Positions 39,398 through 50,500 of a stretch of DNA of 64,000 nt are shown here, piece after piece. The stretch's first letter is position 1. Each line of letters starts with the position of its first letter. The DNA comes from Symsagittifera roscoffensis. Lineage: Eukaryota; Xenacoelomorpha; Acoela; Convolutidae. The position numbers were made by a program, and so were the translations under genes. The notes beneath the pieces were generated by a model, which saw nothing but the letters and a program-made list of their open reading frames with translations, ran no database searches and was not told the DNA's origin. The stretch spans positions 1-64,000 of the forward strand of contig NW_026970915.1 of the NCBI RefSeq assembly GCF_963678635.1. The letters run 5' to 3'.

Positions 39398-40906
39398 CCC
39401 ATCCGGGTTTTACAGAGTTTTTTAGAATAGTCTTTCTGTAATTCAAAGGATGGATGATGGACGTTGGTGTTTGGCGAACATCATATTTCTTCTGGGTTCT
39501 CTTGTTAGAGAAGTTCCAGGTTCGATCGTTGTGTGGTCTCATGACAACGACTGGGTTTTCGCAACAAACTCAAATCTGATTTCAGAATGGTTGGCTATGT
39601 CAGGTTTTTCTGTTTCATTGATGAGAACTTCTTTGTGTCTGATCTTGTCTGGGAATGGCGTGGAGATTGTGCGTGGAGGGGATGCCTGGTTACTCGGATC
39701 TGTACGTATACTTGAACATCGAGGTGGTCATTGGTCTAGTTCAATGAAGTCCTTTTCTGCGAAGTCAAGTCGTACTCTAAATCCTTTGAGTTGTGATTGT
39801 GGGCGGCATATTGATTGTGGTTGGCCATTCTTTTTCGAGTGTAGTGGGGTCGTTTTGTCTTTGGATGTTCGTCCTTGGTGTTGTATTCTGATCTATGTAT
39901 TGCATAATGTAATTTACATTTTATAAAACTTTTATTAGTTTAATATTTTTTAATTATGATTTTAGTTAGTTGTTTCCACAAAAGCTTTTGTTTTAGTTCA
40001 GTTATTTTGAAGAGTTACTCACCCTTGAGTAGCTCTTATTAAAAATAGGAGTGTGTGTCACAAAGCGTGGATGTAGCGCGGTGGGTTAGGCCGGCTATAG
40101 AGCATGCTCAGGACGTCCTTCCTGGTGGGTTAGGCCAGGAGTGGGAGTATGATTGCATGCGGTTTTTGTGAGAGGTCCTGTTATGTGACAACGTTTTATG
40201 TTGGGTTTGTTGTGGTTTTTCTTATGTCTTGTTGGTTGTGTCCTTTTTTCAAAAATCAAATTGTTTGTGGTATGGGTTCGTCTTTCGACTTTTTTGTGTT
40301 TTATTATTTCTTTCTTAGACTTTATAATAGTCTTCAAAAGAATAAATTATCCAGTTTTAAACTGGGTTAATCCGGTTTGGGTACCGTTGGTTTCCTTTTC
40401 TTAGTCATGCTGTTATTCTATGGTTTGTGGTGTTTAGTAAGCTGCGTTGGTAAGGTTGTTTAGTGTATAATTCCTTTCCAACCGGGTTAAAGGAAAGTTT
40501 GAAACGTGTTATCTTGTGTTAGAGTTGTTGAGTGTGAAAGCTTGAAACTGAAATTCATTATTTTAAACAATTCTTCGTGGGCGAGCTGTGCGAGTGTGGA
40601 TAGAATTTCTGTGCGAATGAATGAAAATATCAAAAGGTTAGTACTGCATTTTTGTTTTATCAATTTATTACATAGAAATGCAAATTTACTGCTAGTTGTT
40701 GGGGAAAATTAAGTTACAAATTTTCATCATTATTAGATTTACTGCATTTGGGAAAAAATTTATAAATTAAATTACTGCATTGGTATTATTTTTAGTGATT
40801 TGTTTGGTGCAAAAAATTAATAGAGTTTTAAACAGTTTGAAGAAGTTTTCAATTTTTATTTTGTTTTGTGAATTTTTCAGATGATCGTTGGATGAAGGCT
40901 AAAATT
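39398..40906 (-). other. 3' untranslated region of copy 2
   Basis: Counterpart of 21352-22847. The purine tract complement CCCATCC adjoins the LTR at 39398. The TACTAAC and acceptor pair is kept near 40590-40640. On the plus strand a 158-codon antisense frame (39450-39926) is open here but interrupted in copies 1 and 3. Confidence 0.6.
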
Positions 40907-40982
40907 CTAAAGAAGACGTGGATAAAGAATGGTGAGTTTCTAATATTTTAATTAGTTAGTAATATGTATAATTCATACTTAC
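40907..40982 (-). other. 76-bp intron after ORF X, copy 2
   Basis: Minus-strand donor CAG/GTAAGTATG, branch TACTAAC and acceptor TCTTCTTTAG, aligned with the copy 1 intron at 21273-21351. Confidence 0.75.
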
Positions 40983-40985
40983 CTG

Positions 40986-42792
40986 TTAGTCGTCGGGGAA
41001 GAAACCGTGGGGGAAGATGTCGTGGATGAGATCTGAAGTTGTTAGTAATTTAGCTAAGATGCGGATGATATTTTTAGTTTGAAGCAGTGGCCAAAGCAAT
41101 TGAAGTGCCTTAATGGTGGTTAGTTCTTCAGTGCCAACTGCAAATTCATAAGGTGTGTTTTGGATTAGATTATATAATTTGTGATTGAATTTAGTGTTAT
41201 GGATGAATTCTAAAATGGGGATTTCTATAGGTTGTACAAATTCGTGTGGGATAAGGAAGGGTCGGGATTCTTCGGCGTTGAGGGTCTTGGTGATGGGGCA
41301 GAAGATATACATTTGGGTTATGGGATCATAATTTCGAAGAATACCATGAAGGTTAGTATCTTTAATGCAATATGTGAAGTTAAGAAAGAATGGTGAGGTG
41401 TATTTGGAATTGATGAATTGAAAACGATGGTGTGGTTGTCTGGAGGGAGTGTGTAGGTCAAAGTGATTTTGGACGAAACGATAATATGTATATGTGTGTG
41501 TTTGTTTAGTGCGCAACATAATATCGTGTGAGCAGTACAAATCTCTTTCATGTGGTGCAAGGAAATGAAAGGTTAGTGAAAATATTTGGAAGCGTTCTTT
41601 AAAACTTTCGTAGGCTTGTGTGTCTTAGTGCTTCTGAAATAATGTGGTCAAACTTGCGATCGAAGATATTTAGTGTAAATACATATGGTGTTTTAATGAA
41701 AAATTTCTCGGTGATTTGTGGGTTAGCGAAGCGATCGTCGTCTAAGAATTGATCTTGGTTAGTTCTGATGATGTTATGATCGTAATATTCTAGTGTATAT
41801 TCATTAGCTCGGGGTGCAGTGTGTGTTTTTAGTGATTTTTTATATCCAATATAAGTAAATTGTCTAGGTGTTAGTGGTGTAGTGAGTCGATATAGCATGT
41901 CCTTATTTCGTTCTATATCGATGTGAGTGTTAGATAAAGGTAAGCAAAGGGGATTAGTAAAATGATAATATGATGTCCAATGGAGTGTAGGCATTAAAAC
42001 GTGTTCGTCTACAAAGCTACGTGTTTCGTTAGTGTCGTGAGGGGTGTTTAAGGTGTATTGTGGAAATGAGGGTAAGGTGATAGTTAAAAATTCTTTTGTG
42101 TTAGTGTGATTTGGATGATTTATATATTCACGGGCTGTTCCTGGTTTTGCTGGGACAGGATGGTTGGGGAACTTTCTTTTAAAAGTGCGGTAAGCTCTAT
42201 TAGTGCTGAGTGAAGATTCAGTAGATGTGGATGATGGTGCTAATGATTCGGTATAAATTGAAGAGGGTGTAGGGGTAGGAGGGTTGGATGAATCTATTGT
42301 GGATGAAATTTTGTTTATGGTGGGGGTGTCAAGGTGGTAGGGTTGTTGTTGTAGGGTAATAAAATTATCTAGTTCTGGGGAGATTCGGGGGGTATCTGGA
42401 GAATGAGATGATTGGTCTGAATGAAGTGAGGAGTAGGTTGGAGTGACTTGGGAAGCATAAGAGGGTGTAGAATTGATTGGGTCAGGGTTATTTGGTAGTA
42501 TGGGTTGAAAAGGGGGTTGGGAAAAATTTGAAGAATTGGTGTGAAAATTATTGGATGGAGATGGTTCAGAGTCGGCAAATTCATCGGGGGTTTCAATATT
42601 CGGGTTATTGAGTTGTGAGGTGGAGTATAAAACTGAGATGTGTGAATTAGTATCGGAATTCATGCCTGATGTTACATTACTGGATGGGAAATCGGGTGGC
42701 GGAAAAGCAAAAAGTGGTATTATTGGGATTGGAGTGGTGAGGTTGGTTGGGTGGGAATTTGATCGGTGTAGGGATCCAAGTTGTCGGCTCAT
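40986..42792 (-). pseudogene. ORF X of copy 2, one frameshift
   Basis: The N-terminal 386 or so codons (42792 down to about 41630) and the C-terminal part (to 40986) both match copy 1 closely. A two-base loss at about 41627 shifts the frame, so the first piece ends early at 41599. Apart from this lesion the sequence keeps the reading frame and protein sequence, so the loss is recent. The start codon overlaps the env stop (ATGA), as in copy 1. Confidence 0.85.
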
Positions 42793-45407
42793 CGTGGGCT
42801 AAAAAAATTATTATTTTGAGACTGAAAAGCGGTGGTATGGGGTTGTTCTATAATTTGTTCATAAGTATTTTCATCTTGTGAGCGGTGTGGCATTATATGT
42901 TGGATGGGACTTTGTGATATGGTTGGTCTAAAATTTTGATTATGTGTTATGGCTAAATTTCGAAAATTACGTGGGAGTAGGGATAATGGATGGTTATGTG
43001 GTAGGGGTGGTAACTGTGGTGCTGTTGGCGTTGTGTCTACATTGTTATGTTCTTCGTCGTATGTGTTCTGTCTGGTTGCTATTTTTGTGTTATATTCTTT
43101 TATTTGTGCGTCTAAAAGAATTTTGTTTATAGATGTAGAAAAGATTCCAAAAAATCCTGCAAAGAGTATGCGTGCTACGCTTGCTTGTCTGTTTACTTGT
43201 GTGTGTATAGCACATGTGTTGTAGATTCCTTTTAAAAGTGAGAAAAGAAATCCAATAAAGTTAAACATTGCGTATAAAATAGTCAATTTTTCTAAGATGT
43301 AATAGGGCCATCCTAGAAAATCAAGAATTTCATTCTTGAGTGTAACAAAGCTAAAAATATTGATAGGTGATATATCTTGGGGACGGTATTTTTCACCGTT
43401 TAGATATATATAATCTTTAATGTCTTTAAAATATCCGCTATAGTCTTGCGTATAGATGTCTGCAAATCCTGCGGTTTCTGCAAGTTTGCGTAAGTTTTGG
43501 TCAATTGATTGTCTTTGTATAGTGTCCATCTGTGTTAATAATTCTTGGAATTGTTGTGTTCTAATGTGATGTTGAATATCTGATTTTGAGTATATTCCTA
43601 TTGATTGTAAGTCTATATTTGGGTTTCGAGCGATAGCGCGAATGCTTTCTGGTGAAAATTTTTTGAGTGATTGCATTAATGTGGGATATGGGGTGAGAAG
43701 GTAATATTTATCTTCATCAGGGTTTAGTTGTACTACATTGTGGCTATTTTCTGATCCACATGGGACTGCGTTATCCCAGAAATAGGTTCTTCGTGAAAGT
43801 GTGTCAACGAGTTGTACTTTATTCTTATAAAAGATAGGGATTCTTTTATAGCATCGTTTGTCTTCAAAAACGTATAGTGGTGATACTTTTTTGGTACAAG
43901 TATAAAACCATAAAATGTTTCCTTCATAGTCTAAAAAATTTGATCTATTTCCTGATAGTAAATATCCTGCGTAGGGTATTTTTAAAACTGCTAGTGCAAG
44001 TGATTGTAATATTTGTGTTCTTTCTAATTCGCATAGTTGGTGTAGTGTTTCTAATTCGGAGAGTGACATTTCTTGAAAAATTCGGCTAATCGTATAGTCT
44101 AGTTTCATGTCTAAGTGAATATCATAGTGGATATTACCAAAATATGTACTATTCATTAGTGATAGTTCCTGTAAACGTGTGCACTGAGCGTCTTGGGGTT
44201 TTAGATGTCCACCAGGTTGACCTGTATTCTTTTGAAAATTAACTGGTATATATGATGTTCCTTCATTTAGGGGATGACTTGTGGCGTATGGGTCGACTTT
44301 TATTTTTCCAGTGGTCATGTCGAATCCATTTTCGTATTCAACTAATATTTCAGAGTATTGTGTTTTGTGAAGTGGGTTTTTATATTTACATGCGAGTTCT
44401 GTTTCTTGATATACTTGAAAACGTGTTAATTTATTTTCTATATTTTGAATGTTTCGAAAATTAGAACTTATTTTTCGTAATGGATTTACTTGTTCATATG
44501 GTATTGATTGTATAAAATATTTTTCGTGAAATTTTATCATACGAGCGTGTATTTTTGCTACTTGAAATGTTGTACATGTGTCTTCGGGGAACCAAACAAT
44601 TGTTGCTTGTGTTCGTGTTGTAGGGTCGCAATAACCTTGGTCGTTTTTACAAGGTAATCTGATTCCTTGATAGATCATTGTGTTGTCTGATAAATCTCGT
44701 GTGAGTTGTATTTTTTCGAGTTGTATTTTCCAATCGAAAAACATGATCTCTTGGTATCCTTTGTTTTTTGTGTCTGCTTTGCAGTTTGATGGGTCATTTA
44801 TACCAATGTGTGGAATCCAGTGTTTATCGTGTATATCATAAGTTAATCGTCCGTGTGCGCCGTTATATGGGTACTTTTCATCTAATTTTATATGTCCTTG
44901 ATATCTTTCAAGTTCTGCTAGATGTACAGAATCTGAAAAAACTTGGAAATATACTAACTTTCTATCTGTGTTTTTATTTTTTGTGATGTTTAGTCGGAGT
45001 AACTCGTTTTTACAATCTTCGGGATTGAGATGTAAAAGTCGTTCTATATTACTCTGGTAGAATGATTCATGGTCAAGTCGGTTTTTATTTCCGTTTGAGA
45101 CTTGTGAACAATGTACCTTCTTTTCAGAAAATGTTGCTGTGAATTTATATCCTATAACTGTTGTTGCTCGGGCTTTTGAGTAAAATGTTGCGATTACATT
45201 TGTAGTTTCTATGGCTTGGGGTTCTGTTTCGCATTGTGATACTTGATTTATTGCATACTTGTGTAGTGTTTTTTGTTCGTTTTCTTCACAATCGTAATGT
45301 GTTACTAATAAATCTTGTGGTCCTGTGCGGGGGGAAGGGTTTATGTTTTGATTTGAGGTTATTAGAAAAAGGAGTTGGAGAAAAATTAAAATTTTTAGAA
45401 TATACAT
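42789..45407 (-). CDS. env: envelope-like glycoprotein of copy 2, intact (872 aa)
   Basis: Same length and layout as the copy 1 protein: signal peptide, YDC-containing Cys-rich ectodomain, membrane anchor at about 705-731 and a polar tail. Differences are scattered substitutions, concentrated in the tail and in the region of residues 140-400. It stays open although gag-pol of this copy is badly broken. It overlaps ORF C at its start and ORF X at its end. Confidence 0.85.
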   Translation of the reverse strand: MYILKILIFLQLLFLITSNQNINPSPRTGPQDLLVTHYDCEENEQKTLHKYAINQVSQCETEPQAIETTNVIATFYSKARATTVIGYKFTATFSEKKVHCSQVSNGNKNRLDHESFYQSNIERLLHLNPEDCKNELLRLNITKNKNTDRKLVYFQVFSDSVHLAELERYQGHIKLDEKYPYNGAHGRLTYDIHDKHWIPHIGINDPSNCKADTKNKGYQEIMFFDWKIQLEKIQLTRDLSDNTMIYQGIRLPCKNDQGYCDPTTRTQATIVWFPEDTCTTFQVAKIHARMIKFHEKYFIQSIPYEQVNPLRKISSNFRNIQNIENKLTRFQVYQETELACKYKNPLHKTQYSEILVEYENGFDMTTGKIKVDPYATSHPLNEGTSYIPVNFQKNTGQPGGHLKPQDAQCTRLQELSLMNSTYFGNIHYDIHLDMKLDYTISRIFQEMSLSELETLHQLCELERTQILQSLALAVLKIPYAGYLLSGNRSNFLDYEGNILWFYTCTKKVSPLYVFEDKRCYKRIPIFYKNKVQLVDTLSRRTYFWDNAVPCGSENSHNVVQLNPDEDKYYLLTPYPTLMQSLKKFSPESIRAIARNPNIDLQSIGIYSKSDIQHHIRTQQFQELLTQMDTIQRQSIDQNLRKLAETAGFADIYTQDYSGYFKDIKDYIYLNGEKYRPQDISPINIFSFVTLKNEILDFLGWPYYILEKLTILYAMFNFIGFLFSLLKGIYNTCAIHTQVNRQASVARILFAGFFGIFSTSINKILLDAQIKEYNTKIATRQNTYDEEHNNVDTTPTAPQLPPLPHNHPLSLLPRNFRNLAITHNQNFRPTISQSPIQHIMPHRSQDENTYEQIIEQPHTTAFQSQNNNFFSPR

Positions 45408-46534
45408 GTGTATGACAATCCTGAGTATGGGTTAAAAAATGTGATGTAACCAATTGTCTTTTTGGTATATCTGTCGTATTTGTATATTACTTCAGTTGTT
45501 ATAAATGGTGGTGGTAGGGATTGAGCTGTTATATTTGGTGGATTTAATGGATAGGGATGTTGAGTAATGTTGTTTAATTTAACCGTGATTTCAAATTTTT
45601 ATTGTAGACTATTCTGTTGGAGTATTTGGATGTTATGAGCACGAATGTCTTCGTGAATGTCTTGTCTATATTGTAGTCTATTAAGTGCCTAGTTGTGAAG
45701 GCGATTACTTTCTAGATGTTGTCCAAATAATGGTGGAGGTGCTGTAAATGTATTCCAATCTAGTCTTAAAGGATTATTTGTTGATGATTATTCTCGATAT
45801 CTAGCGTCGAGGTTATTTGGGAATTTTAAGTTAAAAGGTGGTGGTGAAATCTGGCTTATTGATGGTGTTGATGGTAGTGATAATGTTTCTGGTAGTGATG
45901 AGGATGTTGTATCTGTAGAAATGTCTATTGGGTCATTGATTAAATTTGGTTCACCTTGTGTGAATGAATGTGTTGTCCAATATGGTAGTCGTGATGCTTG
46001 GTTTGGGGGGTTAAAAGGATTTTCACGTATTTGTTCAGATGTTGGTGTTGAGCCTAAGTAATCTGAGGGTAAGCTTGAGGTGCTACGTTGTGAAAGAAGT
46101 GTTGGGGTTTCTGGTAAGATACCAGTGGGGTTTTCTGGAGTGTTTTGTGATGGGGATTGAGGTATTTCAAAATGAACTCGGGGAGTTTGAAAATTTCTAT
46201 TTCGTCGAGGATGTATAATTTGTCTATTTATTTCTGTTGTGTTTTGGTTTTGACTAAGATTTCGTATTCTACTTAGTTCTTGTGGTAGTGTTGGGTATAA
46301 GTTATATGTTGGTTCGCTTAGAGGTGCTTGTCGTTGAACTGGTTCTAGTGGTTCTGATAAGCGAGCGTGTCGTTCTTCAAAGGTATATGGGTTATCTTGA
46401 AAAGAAATTCGTGTAGATGTTTGGGGGTTTTGGGTAGTTGAAAGTGGTGTCGGGTTTTCTTGGGATGATGTCGGTGAAGACTGACTATGTGATTGTTGGG
46501 TAGCAATTTTTGATAGCTTTTTTGGTCTATTCTT
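45395..46534 (-). pseudogene. ORF C of copy 2, three stops
   Basis: 380 codons run from just after the ORF B stop to the env overlap, in frame throughout. Stops lie at 45788-45790, 45689-45691 and 45599-45601 (codons 249, 282 and 312), each a single-base change from the copy 1 codon. Here the frame is the same as ORF B, directly after its TAA. In copy 1 a one-base indel puts it in another frame. No ATG precedes it in either copy. Confidence 0.6.
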
Positions 46535-46723
46535 TTAGTGAAAAAGTTTATGTTTATTATAGTATTCTTCTAAAAAAAGAATTAGAAGGATTGTTGCTAG
46601 GGCAAATGTGAGGATTGCTTTCTTTATACATTTGCATATGGTCAAAATGAGGGATGATAGAAATGTTATGAAAATTACAAATAGTAGAAAAATATCAGTT
46701 CTACTGAAATTAGTTCGTATCAT
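46535..46723 (-). CDS. ORF B of copy 2 (62 aa, two-span membrane protein)
   Basis: Four residues differ from copy 1. Both hydrophobic segments, the CKCIKK loop and the ATGA overlap with ORF A are kept. This strict conservation in an otherwise decaying copy argues that it is a real gene. Confidence 0.65.
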   Translation of the reverse strand: MIRTNFSRTDIFLLFVIFITFLSSLILTICKCIKKAILTFALATILLILFLEEYYNKHKLFH

Positions 46724-46950
46724 TTAGACAATTTGTATGAATCGTACCTGTGGATATAATCAAGGGTTTTTGATAGTTGGAGAAATAGTTCGAATATAGT
46801 GTAGAAAATTAAAAAAACATTACAAAAAATGATTAAGATTATTAGAAAAGATTCAAGGATATCAAAAAGAAATATTAGGAAAGTTTCAAGTATCGTAAAA
46901 AATTGTTTGAGGTTTGTGATAATTTTAGTGACTGTTTGATAGAAGAGCAT
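46720..46950 (-). CDS. ORF A of copy 2 (76 aa, hydrophobic)
   Basis: Same length as in copy 1. The central membrane block (FLFDILESFLIILIIFCN) is unchanged, with variation at the N-terminus and C-terminal tail. The stop overlaps the ORF B start. Confidence 0.6.
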   Translation of the reverse strand: MLFYQTVTKIITNLKQFFTILETFLIFLFDILESFLIILIIFCNVFLIFYTIFELFLQLSKTLDYIHRYDSYKLSK

Positions 46951-47542
46951 TTAAGAAATGAATTCTTGATAGAATATTTTTTGTTGTTTGGGGCAATTTT
47001 CAAGTGTGGGCGGATTATTTTTTAGTTTTTTGACAAGTGGGTTGAGTTTTGTGAAAAATTGTTGGGGGCAATTTTTATGGTGATCGGGAGGTCTTCTTTG
47101 TCTTTATTTTCATTTGTCAAATGATCTGGGGTATTTTTGAGATTTTTATACTTTAGGCTAATTAAAATGGTCGTTCTTTTTCTTTAGGCTAATTTAACAT
47201 ATTTGTTTGGGGGATATTTGAGGTCTGAGTTGGGGAAATATTGTTGATCTTTGGTTTATTAGATAAGGGAGGGTTATGATATTATGGTGATATTTATTTT
47301 AGTTGTCAAGTTGGAGTGGTTTGCTTATTTTTGACCTGGAGGTCGTAAAGTTATAGTTATAGATATGCCTGGAGTTTAATATCGTTCGTCTAGTTGGTTT
47401 GTGTTAGAGTTAGAGAAGGTGACGGATTGGATGAATCCTATTGGCTAATTATGAACTAGAATCGCTGCGTGTTTGTCAGCATGTTATTTTGAAAAATGAA
47501 AATTCAAAATGTTTCTAAGGTCTAAGATTGTGAAATACAAAA
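46951..47542 (-). other. pol to ORF A spacer, copy 2
   Basis: Counterpart of 14704-15303; non-coding, with more indels than the flanking genes. Confidence 0.55.
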
Positions 47543-50500
47543 TTAAAGTTGTTTTTGAAATTCGACTTTCTTTAATATTTTAGATTGTGGGATGAATAAT
47601 TTATAATTTTTACGTGGTTGGTTTCTAAGTCGTGAAGACTCTCTATGTTCTGATTTATCAATTTGTTCTTGGGGTATTATTTGTTCTGTCATTTTTCTAT
47701 TTTTTCTTTCTTTTTGAGATGTATTTTGATCTAGATTTTTTGTATTGTTTTTTGTGGTGGTTGATTTTGTTATTTGGTTTTTGAGGTGAAAATCTTTTTG
47801 TTCCTTTGTTGTATTTTCTGTATGTGGGTCATTTTGAATAACTTGTAAACCTGTAAAAGAATATAATTGAGTTAGTTCGCGGAGTGCGTATTCTTTTGGA
47901 TAATAAGGTAATAGGTTATTTCGGTGTTGAACGATTTCTTTTTTGTCTGAGTCGGTGATTTTATATGTGACATCAGTGGGTTTTGCAATTATTTGGTATG
48001 GTCCTTTACGAAGGGGTTGTAATTTTTTTGAAATTCCTTTTTGAGTATTAAAATTGGGTATTAAAACAAATGTTCCAATTTTTAAATCGGAGGCTGGTGT
48101 AAAGCGTGAATTTATTTGTTCATTAATGTTTTGCCTTTGTAACAACTTTTTTGTTACTTTTTTTTGATAAATTTCATTGTGTTTTTTATCTCTGTTTAAA
48201 ATCCATTCGGTGTGTGTACCGGAGGCTAATTTAAGAATTTGTGGGTGATGAAAATGATCTTCATCGTGTGTATGTAAAGGTAGGTTATAACAGATTGAGT
48301 CTTTATTTGGTTGACAATAACCTTGTGCGTTTTTATGAGAGTTTGCTGTAAACATTATTGGTTTGCGTGGCTTTTGGTTAAAAACCATTTCATATGGTGA
48401 CATTCCTAGAGTTGTCGTAATTTGTGAATTATATGCTAAGGGAAATAATTTTACACCTGCTGACCATTCGGTGTATCTTGTATCATTTCCATTGATGATA
48501 CATCTGAGATATTCTTGTAATGAACAGTTCATACCTTCGACTAAGCCGTTTGTCCAAGGTGCGTGAGATGTACGTGGTTTGTGTTTGATGTTATATAGAT
48601 GACATAGTGTTATGATTTCATTATTTATGAATTCTGTACCGTTGTCTGTAACTAAAATTTCTGGTAGTCCGAATTTGGCTATCCAGTGTTCATAGAGTGT
48701 TGTGTAAGCATAATAAGCGTTACAATGTGGTACTGGGTTAAGTTTGGGAATTTCATTAAAATTAGTTGAAATCTATAAACTCGGTGGTTTGGATTAGACT
48801 TTTGTGTAAAAAGGAAAATGATTGGTTTATGGTCTGTGAATAGAACTGTGGGATGTTTTGATCCAAGTATCAGAAATTCATATTCTGTTAGTGTATATAT
48901 TATGGCTGTACATTCTCTCATTAGAGTTGAGAGTCGTAGCTCTGCTTGAGTGAATAATCGAGAATTTGCTGATATGAGGTTCATTTTATTTGTACCATTA
49001 TGTGATTGTAATAATGCTGCGCCGATGCCAAAGTTCGAAGCATCGCACATTGCATAAAATGGTTGATTTGAATCTGGAATAGTGTTTGAAATTTGTTCAG
49101 TTAGAAGTTTTTTAATTTCTTCAAAACGTGCTTGATGTTCTGTGTTCCATTCAAAATTATTTTGTTGTCTAAGTATATTATAGAATGGTCGTAGATATAA
49201 TTGCATTTTATAAACATATTTGCTTAAAAAATTTTAACATTCCAAGGAATTCTTGGATTTTCTTTTTATTTGTTGGTGGTTGGAGTTTTTGAATAGCGTC
49301 TATACGTGATTTCAATGGAGTGATTGTTTTTCTTTCTATATTATGTCCTAAGAATTTAACTCTTGTCAAAAAGAAGTGTGATTTATCGGGGGCGGCCTTC
49401 AGATTTTCGTTCTGAAGTATTTGGTGATATTGTTCTAAAACATTGAACATTTCCTCTTTTGTCTGTGATTGCATAAAAACATCGTCTAAATAGGTGATTG
49501 CGTTTTTCTTGAGTATTAGTGGTCGAAAAATTTTGCTCATAAAAGCTGAAAATGCTGCTGGTCCTTTGGATATTCCATAGAATAAGCGGTTGAATTCATA
49601 TTGTTGGTTTCCAATAACAAATTGTGTTGAACGTCGTGATTGTTCATCTAATGGCATTTGATTATATGCACTATTCATATCGGCGGTGGTAAAGTATTTT
49701 CCGTTTATTTTTGTTAAAATAACTTGTATTGGTTCAATAGGCCAATTACACTTTGATTCATCTATGAGTGAGTTGAGGTATCTAGCGTCGAGAACGATTT
49801 TTAATGATTCTCCTTTAGCTAGAATGATAACGGGGTTGATAAATGTGTTGCCTTTTGGTTGTTCTTCTTTATTTACTGGTGATATAATGTTGTATTGTTC
49901 TAAAATGTCGAGTAATCTGTTTACTTTATCGTGTAAGTGAATTGGTACTTTACTTGCTCTCTGTTTTTTGAAAACTGCGTCTGGTTTTAATGGGAGATGT
50001 AGTGATGAGCTGATTTTGCCAACATCAAATTTGGATGTTGCATAGACTGATGAATATTTAATTAGCTGTTTGGCTAATTTTTCAAATTCGTCTTGTGTTA
50101 TTTGTGAATGTTGGAATATAAACATTGTTAAAAATTTCTGTTGATTCTCTGTGTAGTTATTTATGTTGAATGTCGGTTTGAAATATGGGGTTTTTGTGAA
50201 ATAATCCGTATTTCTTTTTTCGTTACTTACTATATTATTTATGGATAATTCTTCATTAAGAATTGTGGATTGACAAATATCTAGTAATTGGAGTATATTA
50301 TTTACACGATATGCTTTTTCGTGTATTGGTGATATTGTAGCGTTGGTTTCGCAATAGCCTAAAAGTCCTAGAAGGTAGTGTTACTTGATAGGGTGTATTG
50401 TTGTATACATGTAAGGAAATAATATCTGAATTCGAGTTTTTCAAATATTTTATTGATGAGATTGTGATTTTGAAAAATTTATGAATAGGTTTGAATTCAA

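Noticed and set aside
40149-40404. Plus-strand frames of about 70 codons opposite the copy 2 3' UTR, also in copy 3
   Set aside because: Overlapping frames are open together, and the matches reflect DNA conservation of the UTR. No codon-level signal is visible.
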